A stretch of DNA of 64,000 nucleotides from Smithella sp. (GCA_012510495.1 JAAZHX010000308.1:36603-100602), one strand, 5' to 3'. Counted from the stretch's first letter, positions 8,661 to 17,504 are shown. The notes: generated by a model not told the origin, from the sequence alone. Numbers and translations are program-made.

Positions 8661-10609
8661 ATCCGGGAAACGAGCAGAAATACCGCAGCTGGGTGGAAGT
8701 GGATTTAGATGCTTTCGCCGCGAATCTGCGCGAAATTCAGCGCCTGACCGGACCTGGCGTGGATTTCCTGCAGACCGTCAAGGCTGATGCCTATGGCCAC
8801 GGCGCAATTGAAATATCCCATGCCGCGCTGCGGGCAGGCGCGCGGATGCTGGGCGTGGCCAACGCCGACGAGGGCGTTCAGTTGCGGGTCAGCGGCATTG
8901 AAGCGCCCATCGTCATTCTGGGCCCCTCCATTCCGTCGGAAATTCCGGACATGATCAAATACAACCTGACGCCGTCCGTGTCCGACGCGGAATTTGCCGA
9001 GGCGCTCGAAAGCCGGCTCGCCCGCGCCCGTCGGAAGCTGCCGGTTCACGTGGAAGTGGACACCGGCATGGGCCGGGGGGGCACGATGCACAGTGAAGTC
9101 CTGGATATGATTCAGCGCATTCTGACGCTGCCCCATCTGATTCTGGAAGGCCTGTTCAGCCATTTCGCGGCCAGCGAAAATCTGACGCACTACAACGAAC
9201 GGCAGTGGAAGCTGTTTTCAGAGCTGCTGGCGGAGCTTGCGCGCCGGGGCATTTCCATTCCCATTCGCCACATGGACAACAGCGGTGCGATTTTGAATTA
9301 TCCCGGTCTGAAGCTGGAGATGACGAGGCCCGGCATCATGACCTACGGCATCTATCCCTCGAACGAAACCCGGGACAAAGCCGCTCTGACGCCCGTCATG
9401 TCGTTTAAGACCACGATCGTTTTGGTCAAGGAATTTCCCGCGGGCTACGGCATCGGCTACAACCGCACCTTTATCACGCAGGGAAAAACACGCGTGGCGA
9501 CCATCCCGGTCGGCTACGGCGACGGCTACCCGTTTCTCCTGTCCAACTGCGGCGAAGCCCTGATCCGCGGCCGACGCGCCCCGGTCATCGGCAGGGTGTC
9601 CATGGACATGTGCACGCTGGATGTGACGGATATTCCCGACTGCGTCGTGGGCGATGAAGTCGTCCTGCTGGGACGGCAAAAAGACGAATACATCAGCGCC
9701 AATGAAATTGCCGCCCGGGCTCAGACGATCAGCTATGAAATTCTCTGCGCGCTCGGCAAGCGCGCGCCGCGCGTTTTTCTGCAAAAGGGAAGAACCGACG
9801 CCGTGGAGCCGAGGCTGCGCCGGATTTTCATTCCCGGCGAGGAAAAATCCCTCGCGCGCATCGACGGCATCATCCGCCAATGCTTCCAGACGCGCACCAG
9901 CAGCGAGGAGCTGGGCGACGCCATCTATTATGAAATGTTCGAGACGCTTTTCGGTAAGGAAGACCGGCAGCTCGAGCTGCGGTCCTCTTTCCGCTACGAC
10001 ATCTCCATCGCACAGATTCCCCCGGGCGGGGAACAGCGGAAGCGCGCGGACGCCTACTTTCAACTGCGGACGCATGTCGAATACAAAAAAACGATCCGCA
10101 GCGACGTGTTCATGATCGGCTGCGCCTCGGACCGGGCGCAGCTCGAGGCGCTGATCGAGGATGAGCACTGCGAATACCGCTGGATTCTCGGCGGCGACGA
10201 TCTGGTGGTGGAGCGCGATTTTACCGTAGAAAGAATGCGCATCGACGGAGAAGATATCCCGATCACACAGGCCAGAAAGACCGCCAGGGGCTATGAAGTC
10301 TGGTGCGGGAGCGACAGGCTGAAGTCAAAAATCAACCGGGAAGTGAAAATTGAAATAGAGATTCTCACCAAGAAATCCAAGCGCAACCGGACTTTCCCCG
10401 TGTATCTGCTCTACCCGACGCGCGGTCTGGAGATCAACTTCCATTACGAACAGGCGGGCCTCCGCAACGTCCGGGCGGAAAGTTTTTTTGCCGGCCGCCA
10501 TCCCCGCGCGGATATCCGGGCCAGCCGCGGCCGGTCCATCCACATCCGGATCGCCCCCGAAGAATGGGTCTTCCCGACCAGCGGCGTGATCTTTATCTGG
10601 GACGTATAG
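8657..10609 (+). CDS. alr: Alanine racemase with ~265-residue C-terminal extension
   Basis: PLP-dependent interconversion of L- and D-alanine for peptidoglycan. The protein has 650 residues against ~370 for normal Alr. The PLP lysine is Lys42 in TVKADAYGHG and the second catalytic base is Tyr268 in GIGYNRTF; SMDMCTLDVTD is also a family motif. Alr homology ends near residue 385 (APRVFLQKG). The rest I cannot assign: it starts RRIFIPGEEKS, has alternating charged and beta-prone stretches (FQLRTHVEYKK, GYEVWCGSD), and ends WVFPTSGVIFIWDV. It does not look like a membrane or DNA-binding domain. The ATG at 8657 overlaps the cyclase stop codon (ATGA), implying translational coupling. Confidence 0.9.
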   Translation: MNPGNEQKYRSWVEVDLDAFAANLREIQRLTGPGVDFLQTVKADAYGHGAIEISHAALRAGARMLGVANADEGVQLRVSGIEAPIVILGPSIPSEIPDMIKYNLTPSVSDAEFAEALESRLARARRKLPVHVEVDTGMGRGGTMHSEVLDMIQRILTLPHLILEGLFSHFAASENLTHYNERQWKLFSELLAELARRGISIPIRHMDNSGAILNYPGLKLEMTRPGIMTYGIYPSNETRDKAALTPVMSFKTTIVLVKEFPAGYGIGYNRTFITQGKTRVATIPVGYGDGYPFLLSNCGEALIRGRRAPVIGRVSMDMCTLDVTDIPDCVVGDEVVLLGRQKDEYISANEIAARAQTISYEILCALGKRAPRVFLQKGRTDAVEPRLRRIFIPGEEKSLARIDGIIRQCFQTRTSSEELGDAIYYEMFETLFGKEDRQLELRSSFRYDISIAQIPPGGEQRKRADAYFQLRTHVEYKKTIRSDVFMIGCASDRAQLEALIEDEHCEYRWILGGDDLVVERDFTVERMRIDGEDIPITQARKTARGYEVWCGSDRLKSKINREVKIEIEILTKKSKRNRTFPVYLLYPTRGLEINFHYEQAGLRNVRAESFFAGRHPRADIRASRGRSIHIRIAPEEWVFPTSGVIFIWDV

Positions 10610-10624
10610 GAAAAGGCGCAGTGG

Positions 10625-10664
10625 ACGGTCTTGCCGCCCGAAAGGGTGGTCGCAACCGTTCCCT
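10625..10664. repeat. Dispersed intergenic repeat, copy 1
   Basis: This begins ACGGTCTTGCCG and ends GTTCCCT. It aligns with 37233-37271 through a shared 12-bp start, a shared GTCGC, and a shared 7-bp end, with divergent bases between. Both copies lie in short non-coding gaps. Function unknown. Confidence 0.5.
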
Positions 10665-10684
10665 GCAATTGCTCAATGATTGTT

Positions 10685-10780
10685 GTGGTGCGTAGCGCTC
10701 GTGACCTTCAGGTTATTGGCTGCGCTTTTTTCGCGCGGGGCAAGGGGCATGATGTTGGCGGACCTGAAGGTCCGCACTAC
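10685..10780. repeat. Imperfect palindromic intergenic element
   Basis: The left arm GTGGTGCG ... GACCTTCAGGT (10685-10713) is matched by the reverse complement of the right arm at 10762-10780, with a 10-bp insertion in the left arm. The right side also contains its own hairpin, GCGGACCT-GA-AGGTCCGC (10758-10775). It fills the gap between alr and the thioesterase gene. No coding signal. REP-like; copy number elsewhere is unknown. Confidence 0.55.
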
Positions 10781-10844
10781 ATTTTTCAGACCCGCTGTTT
10801 CCGAGGGAAAAGAGCTCAGCTCTTTTTGAAAATAGAGAAGATCT

Positions 10845-11282
10845 ATGTCGTCTGATCGGATTGAATTTTTAAAGAAAGATTTTGTTCAGGGTTTCATCGC
10901 TTTCTGCGGGGTGGAAGTTCTTCGCGCGGATTATGGTCTGTTTGAAACCTGCCTGAAAGTGCGTAAGGAACACCGGCAGCAGGACGGATTTGTTCATGCC
11001 GGCGTGATCGCAGCCATGACGGATCATACATCAGGATACGCGTCCTTTACGACGGTATCCGATCAATTCCGCATTCTGACGGTAGAATTTAAAATCAACT
11101 ATTTAAAGCCGGCTACCGGTCCGGTCATCATATGCAGATCAAAAGTGATCAACAACGGGAAAAAGATCAAAGTTGTCGAAGCCGAGGTATTTTCTGTTTC
11201 CGACGGGCTGGAAAAGCTGGTGTCCAAAGGAATGTTTACCCAAGCGGCCGTCGCGAAAAAGGATTTGCTGAAGGCTTCGTAA
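10845..11282 (+). CDS. PaaI-type hotdog-fold thioesterase
   Basis: A 145-residue single-domain hotdog protein. HAGVIAAMTDHTSGYAS is the PaaI-family active-site helix region (normally HGG with a catalytic Asp/Glu; here HAG with a nearby Asp-His). It is expected to hydrolyse an acyl- or aryl-CoA thioester in the cytoplasm. It stands alone behind the palindromic element, with the remnant of a cytochrome gene converging downstream. The substrate cannot be predicted; given the acyl-CoA-rich neighbourhood a CoA-recycling role is reasonable. Confidence 0.85.
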   Translation: MSSDRIEFLKKDFVQGFIAFCGVEVLRADYGLFETCLKVRKEHRQQDGFVHAGVIAAMTDHTSGYASFTTVSDQFRILTVEFKINYLKPATGPVIICRSKVINNGKKIKVVEAEVFSVSDGLEKLVSKGMFTQAAVAKKDLLKAS

Positions 11283-11606
11283 TCAGGACAATCTTCGGTA
11301 GGTCATTTGGTTGCCCTGACCCGGGTCAGGATGTCCACGCCTTTTTTCGATGCGATGATCGATGGCCGTTACCGGCTTGTTCCGGAAACCCTGCAGATGC
11401 TCTTTGACGCCGCTGTGGCAGATATCGCAGGAGAGCGCGGCATGTTTGGAGCCTTCCTTCGGGGACTTGATCTGGGAATGGTATTGGTAGCAGGCTTCTC
11501 TGGCGTTACCTGCGCCTTGTGCCGCTGAAACTCCGGGAACCATCAGGATCATGAACAGGCCGGCTGCGACGACACGACCGGCATTTCTTTTTTACATACT
11601 TGACAT
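11283..11606 (-). pseudogene. Decayed secreted c-type cytochrome
   Basis: Read from 11606 the minus strand gives MSSM, then an in-frame TAA, then KKRNAGRVVAAGLFMILMV leading to a GVSAAQG signal-peptidase site, so the stop appears to interrupt a signal peptide. The mature part has CDICH, a good heme-binding motif, and CYQYH, where a Tyr has replaced the second Cys of an expected CxxCH. After an HLQGFRNKPVT segment the sequence runs into low-complexity text to a stop at 11283, as if the rest of the protein had been lost by frameshift. Two separate lesions make a functional cytochrome unlikely. The tail includes a 16-bp perfect palindrome at 11315-11330. Confidence 0.7.
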
Positions 11607-11726
11607 CCTTGAGCTTACCCCGGCAATTCGTTGGCTGGTTTGTTCCTCTCTTCCCTCGTGGGTTGCGAGCCTCTCAGGTTGTCATGTGAAACGGGAGGCT
11701 TCCATGATTCTCGCATCTGTCCCGAT

Positions 11727-12950
11727 TTACGAGATCTCCTCGATCCCCAGCGGGTATTTCGACAGGACCTCGCAGCCGTCACGGGTGATGACGATGTCGT
11801 TTTCATAGCGGAATCCGATATGCTCGTCGGGCGAGGCGTACTGCATCGCGCAGACGACCATTTCGTTTTCCTGATAGACGTGATCCTGATCCGTCCAGTA
11901 GGGAAGGTCGGGATTGACGACGGCGCCGATACGCCACTCGTCACCGAAAAGGCCGATGCCGTGTTCGCAGGCGGGCTGGATGAAATCGCCGCAGCCGCGG
12001 GACTCGGCGAAGTCCATCATCATAGCGACCAGGGTTCCGGGGGTTGTTCCGGCCCGGTAGTTGTCAATCACTTTTTGAATGATGGCGACAAAATTATCCG
12101 CGTGCCAGCGCTGTCTTTTGGTGGCCGGAGCGATGAGATAATTGTGCGAGTGGTCGCCCAGCGCCAGTTTGAACATGGCGTGAAAATCCAGCATCAACGG
12201 CTCGCCCGCCTGAATTTCTTTGGTTGTGGGCGGCGTGCAGGCCCCCAGTCCCGTGCGGACGCCGCTGGAAATTTCATTGAGCCCCGCAAAGTTCCATTCG
12301 GAAACGCTGCCCGCCCTGCGCATGGCCAGTGCGGCGATGCCTGCGATCACGGTTTCCGTCATGCCCTTGTAGCCTCCGTTGGAAAGGGCTTCCCGGGCTG
12401 CCTTGTGGCCTTCATCCACAATCAGCGACGCTTTGCGGAAGCGTTCGATCGTGCCCTTGTCCTTGATGAGCGACAAGGCGTCAATAATATCGTGCGAATT
12501 GACCCATTCAAAATCGAGAAGCGCGTCTTTAAAATGCGTGTATTCCCAGTGCGAGAGATTCCCCTCGGCGGTGTAGGTGGAAATACCGTCTTCAAAGCCC
12601 AGGCGGCCCTTCCGGATGCCGATTTCTTCTTTGATAAAATCCGAAATGGCGGACACCTGATCCATGCCGCCCATCGGCCCGTAGGCACGGACATGGTCGG
12701 GATCAAGCCAGGTTTCGTCGCCCACGCGCAGGGCGTCCACGACAAACGTAAAATAGGTGGGCTGTCCCTCGGGCGGAATGATGACGTAGCTGCGCCAGGG
12801 ACAAAATGTGTCCAGGACGAAGCTCATGGTGCGGATGCGCGAGCCGAGATATACGTCAATACCGCGCCGGGCCATTTCGGCCTGGATCGCCTTCACACGA
12901 CCGGGGTTGTCGATATAATATTTATCGGTGGGGTCCAGTATTCTGGTCAT
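11727..12950 (-). CDS. M24 family metallopeptidase (Xaa-Pro aminopeptidase/creatinase type)
   Basis: A 407-residue pita-bread-fold protein. The N-terminal ~170 residues are a creatinase-type domain; the C-terminal domain shows the dinuclear-metal ligands in order: Asp in LMLDFHAMF, Asp in LGDHSHN, His in CEHGIG, a Glu in the ENEMV region and Glu in YENDIVI. Members cleave Xaa-Pro peptides or act on small C-N substrates; the exact reaction is not deducible. It lies 15 bp downstream of the SCP2 gene on the same strand, so the two are likely co-transcribed. Confidence 0.88.
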   Translation of the reverse strand: MTRILDPTDKYYIDNPGRVKAIQAEMARRGIDVYLGSRIRTMSFVLDTFCPWRSYVIIPPEGQPTYFTFVVDALRVGDETWLDPDHVRAYGPMGGMDQVSAISDFIKEEIGIRKGRLGFEDGISTYTAEGNLSHWEYTHFKDALLDFEWVNSHDIIDALSLIKDKGTIERFRKASLIVDEGHKAAREALSNGGYKGMTETVIAGIAALAMRRAGSVSEWNFAGLNEISSGVRTGLGACTPPTTKEIQAGEPLMLDFHAMFKLALGDHSHNYLIAPATKRQRWHADNFVAIIQKVIDNYRAGTTPGTLVAMMMDFAESRGCGDFIQPACEHGIGLFGDEWRIGAVVNPDLPYWTDQDHVYQENEMVVCAMQYASPDEHIGFRYENDIVITRDGCEVLSKYPLGIEEIS

Positions 12951-12965
12951 GATGCAATCTCCCTT

Positions 12966-13364
12966 CTAATACTGTGTTGGAATCTTGGCGAGCACCTTGT
13001 TGAGGCGGTCGGCGACGGCGGCCAGCCTGAGCGCTCGGGCCAGGTTGCCTTTGAGTTTGAGTTTTCCCGTCATCAGCGCTTTCTGCGCGCCCAGCTCCGC
13101 GCGGGAAATCCGGGCGAAGGTGTCGTAGTCGCCGATGATGCGGAACTCCGCCTGCGGCGGTTCGCCCGAGCCCGTTTCGACGCGGGTGACCTTCCCGTCG
13201 CGGCATTCGACAAAAAGAAACTGCTCGCTGCCGCCGGGGCAGTTTTTATAAATATTGGACATGGAGGTGGTGACGTTGTTCATTTTTTCCGGAGTCAGCT
13301 CCGACTGAAGTTTTTGAAGCGCCTCGTCGCGCCAGGACGGGCTTAAATAGGCCAGTAATGACAT
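12966..13364 (-). CDS. SCP2 sterol-carrier-like protein
   Basis: A 132-residue stand-alone SCP2 fold. The core pattern is an AEFRIIGDYDTFARI strand-helix followed by a KALMTGKLKLKGNLARAL segment, which is the lipid-binding-tunnel region of the family. Such proteins bind lipids or acyl-CoAs. The start at 13364 is supported by GGAGGA immediately upstream; the frame is open for another 35 codons without a ribosome site. It is the first gene of a pair with the M24 peptidase. Two further SCP2 domains occur in the fusion protein at 46645. Confidence 0.85.
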   Translation of the reverse strand: MSLLAYLSPSWRDEALQKLQSELTPEKMNNVTTSMSNIYKNCPGGSEQFLFVECRDGKVTRVETGSGEPPQAEFRIIGDYDTFARISRAELGAQKALMTGKLKLKGNLARALRLAAVADRLNKVLAKIPTQY

Positions 13365-13586
13365 GTGGATTCCTCCTTTGGTGGTTTTACCGGGGACGGG
13401 AAGCTCGGGCCCCGGTGAATGTTGCGGGACGATAAATATTCGATGGGAACGCAAAGAAAAAGGGTCCATTTTTTCAGGAAAGTCATACCTTCATAATATT
13501 TTTGCAAGCAGCAAACGCCATTATGCATACTGAATTTGACCATGGGTGTCAAGTTGAAAGCCGGTCCGGGATTTCCGGTCGGAGCG

Positions 13587-13766
13587 TCACTGGCCCGGTC
13601 GGAATTCAATGATGACGTTTCCCGGACTTTCCCCGTTGTAGCCGCTGTTGTCGCTGCCCGTTTTCAGAAAATCCTCTGGAATGGCGGACGCCGGCCTGCC
13701 GAATACCGGGTAAGCGAGCATCATTCCCAGAATCGCCACAATCAGCCAGTGTCTTTTATTTTTCAT
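13587..13766 (-). CDS. Predicted small secreted protein, 59 residues
   Basis: The minus strand encodes MKNKRHWLIVAILGMMLAYP then VFGRPASA, a positively charged start, a hydrophobic core and an AxA signal-peptidase I site, followed by a ~30-residue mature peptide (IPEDFLKTGSDNSGYNGES, then VIIEFRPGQ). It ends in TGA at 13587-13589. A run of G upstream of the ATG is only a weak ribosome site. No family recognised. The signal-peptide architecture in an otherwise empty gap is the main support. Confidence 0.5.
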   Translation of the reverse strand: MKNKRHWLIVAILGMMLAYPVFGRPASAIPEDFLKTGSDNSGYNGESPGNVIIEFRPGQ

Positions 13767-14052
13767 GGTTTTCCCCCGTTTCTTCAGTCACGGAATACGG
13801 GATGAATTTGTAAAACCGGCGCCTTGATAAGTCAAGACAAAACTTGATCTCCCGGCCGACGAGAGGCGCCAGGGCGAGAGGTGTTCGTCAGGACGTTTTG
13901 CCGGGACGCCGCGGAGAGTCTCCGTCCTGTTTTGCGCCCCCCCTTTCCGCTTGACGGCGGACGGTTTTTCTTTTATAGCTTCCGCAGTTAAATATTCGGA
14001 TTCAGGGAGCGGCGACGCTCCCGGGAGTCGGATTTGAGGAGAGCACAACAGG

Positions 14053-15324
14053 ATGTCTATGGATAAACGTTTCAGTGATCTGATTCTTGCGGCCATCAGG
14101 CAGAAAATTTCGGATCTGCACATCACGGGGGGGTATCCGCTGGTCTTCCGGCGGGATGGCGTGATTCATGCCGATAAAAATGTGAAATGGGCGCACACGG
14201 AAATCGACAGGTTGGTTAAGGGAATGCTGACCGATCGCCAGCTCTTTACCCTTAGGAAACGCTGGTCGGTCGATTTCGCGATGTCTTTGCAGGAAGTACG
14301 GGTCAGGATCAACGCGTTTTACACAACGCGCGGGTTGAGTCTGGCCATCCGCCTGCTTCCTGAAACGATTCCGGACGTGACCATGCTGAACCTCCACCCC
14401 TCCCTCAACCAGATTTGCGATCTCCGCAACGGAATAGTGCTGGTCTGCGGCAGCACGGGATCGGGCAAATCGACCACGATAGCGGCCATTATTGAAGAAA
14501 TCAACCGGACCCGGCCGGTCCATATCATCACAATCGAGGATCCGATTGAATACCGGTTCAAACCCAAGAAAGCGTTTATCGAACAGCGGGAGGTGGGCAT
14601 TCATGTGCCGTCGTTCAACCAGGGGCTGCTGGATTGCCTGCGGGAAAATCCGGACATCATCTTTGTCGGAGAGCTGAGGGAACCGGATACCATTCGGACC
14701 GCTCTCACGGCGGCCGAGTCCGGGCATCTGGTTTTCGGAACCCTCCACGCCACGGACGCGGAAGACGCCGTTTACCGGATCAATAATTGCGTTTCCGGAG
14801 AGGGCCAGGAAATCATTCGCTATCAGTTTGCCTCCTCGTTTTCCTGGTTGATCATTCAGCAGCTGGTTCATATCGAGAGAGCGGGCTTTCGCGTGCCGGT
14901 CCTGTCCATTCTGCGGGGCTCATCATCGGTGCGGAGCAGCATTCGTGAAAACAAACTGACGCAGCTGGAAACGATCATGCATACCAGCAGGAATGAAGGC
15001 ATGTTCACGACGGAACTCTACCGCAAGGAGTTTATCGACCGCCTTCCTTCCTTTAATCATCCCTACAAGAGTTTCGGCATGGGCGCGGATTCTTCCAAGG
15101 AAAAAGATTACATTTCTTCGCTGATCGATCCCAATGCCGTTCAGAATGTCGTTTATACCGCCAATCTTGACGACGCTCTGGTCAAACCGAAGGAAATAGG
15201 AAAAGACGAAGATTGGCAGCAGTACGTTGTTCTGGAAGACCATGATGTTGACCTGAAGGATATTTTCGAGCAGTACGATCAATTCGACAACCGGTTCAAT
15301 TCCAACGGCTCAAAAGACAAGTAA
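14053..15324 (+). CDS. PilT-like type IV pilus retraction ATPase
   Basis: A 423-residue hexameric secretion-type ATPase. It shows an N-terminal PAS-like domain, a Walker A GSTGSGKST near residue 133, the Asp box ITIEDPIEY, a Walker B-type NPDIIFVGELREPDT and a His box GHLVFGTLHATDAED. A GMFTTELYRKEF segment near residue 316 is typical of PilT/PilU. The C-terminal ~80 residues are acidic and longer than in standard PilT, suggesting a PilU-like or divergent paralogue. Its role would be retraction of type IV pili on the cytoplasmic side of the inner membrane. It is a single gene; no other pil gene is in the window. Confidence 0.88.
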   Translation: MSMDKRFSDLILAAIRQKISDLHITGGYPLVFRRDGVIHADKNVKWAHTEIDRLVKGMLTDRQLFTLRKRWSVDFAMSLQEVRVRINAFYTTRGLSLAIRLLPETIPDVTMLNLHPSLNQICDLRNGIVLVCGSTGSGKSTTIAAIIEEINRTRPVHIITIEDPIEYRFKPKKAFIEQREVGIHVPSFNQGLLDCLRENPDIIFVGELREPDTIRTALTAAESGHLVFGTLHATDAEDAVYRINNCVSGEGQEIIRYQFASSFSWLIIQQLVHIERAGFRVPVLSILRGSSSVRSSIRENKLTQLETIMHTSRNEGMFTTELYRKEFIDRLPSFNHPYKSFGMGADSSKEKDYISSLIDPNAVQNVVYTANLDDALVKPKEIGKDEDWQQYVVLEDHDVDLKDIFEQYDQFDNRFNSNGSKDK

Positions 15325-15386
15325 GTAAAACCGTCAAGGATATCAAAGTCTTTCGATCACCACTGCCGGGCAACGCCAAAAGATAA

Positions 15387-15422
15387 ATCCTGGCCTTAAC
15401 GGGCCGGGATAGTAGTCTTTTT
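15387..15422 (+). terminator. Possible weak terminator after PilT-like gene
   Basis: ATCCTGGCC (15387-15395) can pair with GGCCGGGAT (15402-15410) with one G-U pair. A TTTTT run follows at 15418-15422, after an 8-nt gap. The gap makes this a weak candidate. Confidence 0.3.
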
Positions 15423-15478
15423 AAGGGCTTATAATGTGAGGGAACATATTGGGTTAATACAAAGAGGAGGAGTGAGAG

Positions 15479-16570
15479 ATGGCAAAATATCTCTACAACG
15501 AAGAAGCCGTCGCGAATCTGAAACTGGGCGATACATCCGTTCTGGATCGCCTGGTTGATTTTGAATCAGCGCGCGCGGCGCATTTGAAAAAGGAACATGG
15601 AAAGAAAGATAAACGGATGACGATTGGCGAAGCAGTGGATGCCTTTGTCCAGGATGGCGACATCATCACGGACGGCGGTTTTTCCTATGTGAGGACGCCG
15701 CATCAGGCCTTTCACGAGATCATCAGGCAGGGAAAAAAGAACCTGCAGATGATCGGAGCGCCCAATACCAATCAGAGTTTTTTTATCACCTACGGTTTGG
15801 TGACGCATTCCCACAGTTCCTACACCGGAGCGGAAATGCGCGGAATCGATAAGGTTTATGACCGGGCGCTCAAAGCCGGCAAGATCACGATTCTTTCCGA
15901 ATGGAGCCACGGCGGCGTGGCCCAGGCATTCAAGGCCGCCCAGCTTGGCGTTGCCGGCGTTTTCAGCAAACAGATGCTCGGCAGTGACATCGTCCGCTAT
16001 AACCCGTATCTCAAGGTTGTCCAGAATCCCCTGAAAGGTGTTTCTGATCCGGTTGTATTTGTGCCGGCTATTTATCCCGATGTGTCGATCATTCATTGTC
16101 ACGCGGCCGATAAGTACGGCAATGCCTACATTTACGGACCCGCCGTGAACGACCTCGCGGCGGCGGCCGCGGCGCGTAAACTGATCATCACGGCGGAGGA
16201 AATCGTTCCCGAAAACGATATCCGCTACAACAAACATGGGCAGATCATCCCGTTCTTCTATGCCGATGCCGTGGTCGAAATGCCTTTTGGAGCGCTGCCC
16301 GGCAGCATGCCCGGATGCTATTACTGGCCGAGGCAATGGTGGGAAAAGTGCATGCGTTTCGGCGGTTCATCCGCGGAAAACAACAAGGCCTTTTGTGATG
16401 AGTGGATCATGGGCGTCAAAAACCAGTTCGAATTTGTGGACAAGCTGGGAGGCGCCAAATGGATCGCCGAGGCCCGCCGCCAGACCAAGGCCGCGGAAGC
16501 CGACAACGAAGACATTGATTTCTCTTACGAGGAATACACCCTGAAGCATGATTCAGGAATTTACTATTAG
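15479..16570 (+). CDS. Glutaconate-type CoA-transferase, alpha subunit
   Basis: A 363-residue family I CoA-transferase alpha subunit, resembling GctA. Markers are MTIGEAVDAFVQDGDIITDG near residue 47, a YTGAEMRGID segment and HCHAADKYGNAYIYG. With the beta subunit it moves CoA between a carboxylic acid and an acyl-CoA. An AGGAGG ribosome site precedes the ATG, and a TATAAT hexamer is present at 15430-15435 without a clear -35. The beta gene follows after 14 bp. A second, distinct pair lies at 51238-53014 inside the large acyl-CoA cluster. The substrate is unknown. Confidence 0.9.
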   Translation: MAKYLYNEEAVANLKLGDTSVLDRLVDFESARAAHLKKEHGKKDKRMTIGEAVDAFVQDGDIITDGGFSYVRTPHQAFHEIIRQGKKNLQMIGAPNTNQSFFITYGLVTHSHSSYTGAEMRGIDKVYDRALKAGKITILSEWSHGGVAQAFKAAQLGVAGVFSKQMLGSDIVRYNPYLKVVQNPLKGVSDPVVFVPAIYPDVSIIHCHAADKYGNAYIYGPAVNDLAAAAAARKLIITAEEIVPENDIRYNKHGQIIPFFYADAVVEMPFGALPGSMPGCYYWPRQWWEKCMRFGGSSAENNKAFCDEWIMGVKNQFEFVDKLGGAKWIAEARRQTKAAEADNEDIDFSYEEYTLKHDSGIYY

Positions 16571-16584
16571 GACAGGAGCAGATT

Positions 16585-17376
16585 ATGCGAGACTTAAACG
16601 CACCGGCCAATCCACTCGAGACGTTGGCCTATATTATCGCGCAGCAGATCGAAGACCATTCGATTGTTTATATCGGCACGGGAATCCCCATGGTGGCGGG
16701 GATTCTGGCCAAGAAAACCCACGCCCCCAACATTACGCTCGTTTATGAATCCGGCGGGCAGGACCCGATTGAGGGCGATATGCCCTGGTCGGTCGGCTGT
16801 CCCATGACCTGGCGCAAATCCCCCACCATCATGGAGATGTCCTATTCCTTTGCACAGAGTTACAACGGCTATGTGGACATCGGGTTTCTGGGGTTCGCCC
16901 AGGTGGATATGTACGGCAACATCAACACCCACATGATCGGCAAGGATTACCATCATCCCAAAGTCCGCCTGACCGGCAGCGGCGGCAACAACGATCTGTC
17001 GTCGCTCACCGAGAAGATGGTTCTGGTCGGACTCCAGACGCCGGAAAAATTTCCGGAAAGAGTCGATTTCATCACGTCAGTCGGCTGGCTCGAAGGCGGC
17101 GATTCCCGCAGGGAGGCGGGCCTCATCGGCAACGGCCCCGCCGCGGTGATCAGTCCCTGGGGCGTCTATGATTTTCATCCGGTCAGCAAGCGCATGCAGG
17201 CCCAATCCCTGACCCCCGGCGTCACCTTTGAACTGGCCCAGCAGCTCACCGGTTTTGAACTTCTCAAACCCGAGGGAGAGATTCCCGAAACCAGGCTGAT
17301 TACGCCCGAGGCCTTAAAGGTCATCCGCACCGAGGTGGATCCGCGCGGCGTCTTCACCGTCATGCCGGCCCAGTAG
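16585..17376 (+). CDS. Glutaconate-type CoA-transferase, beta subunit
   Basis: The 263-residue GctB-like partner. Glu55 in TLVYESGGQD is the best candidate for the glutamate that forms the covalent CoA-thioester; the catalytic Glu54 of Acidaminococcus GctB sits at nearly the same place. A QVDMYGNINTHMIG segment and a C-terminal EVDPRGVF are family features. A strong hairpin plus T-run 59 bp downstream ends the operon, so the functional unit is just this pair. Confidence 0.9.
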   Translation: MRDLNAPANPLETLAYIIAQQIEDHSIVYIGTGIPMVAGILAKKTHAPNITLVYESGGQDPIEGDMPWSVGCPMTWRKSPTIMEMSYSFAQSYNGYVDIGFLGFAQVDMYGNINTHMIGKDYHHPKVRLTGSGGNNDLSSLTEKMVLVGLQTPEKFPERVDFITSVGWLEGGDSRREAGLIGNGPAAVISPWGVYDFHPVSKRMQAQSLTPGVTFELAQQLTGFELLKPEGEIPETRLITPEALKVIRTEVDPRGVFTVMPAQ

Positions 17377-17434
17377 AGGCCGCGACAAACCGGCGCGCCG
17401 GCTCCAGGGGAAACTTCTGCCGCAACCGGCAACG

Positions 17435-17472
17435 AAATCGCGGGTCCGCACGAAAAGGCCCCGCGATTTTTT
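17435..17472 (+). terminator. Rho-independent terminator after CoA-transferase pair
   Basis: AAATCGCGGG (17435-17444) and CCCGCGATTT (17460-17469) form a perfect 10-bp stem with a 15-nt loop. The T-run covers 17467-17472. Confidence 0.8.
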
Positions 17473-17504
17473 CATGTCTGAAAATTCATAAAGGAGATGA
17501 AAAA

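Noticed and set aside
11315..11330. Perfect 16-bp palindrome CCTGACCCGGGTCAGG
   Set aside because: It lies in the tail of the decayed cytochrome, with no T-run and no promoter nearby; one palindrome of this size can occur by chance or be a remnant.
11631..13346. 571-codon plus-strand open frame across the M24 and SCP2 genes
   Set aside because: It spans two well-supported minus-strand genes and their gap; no domain recognised.
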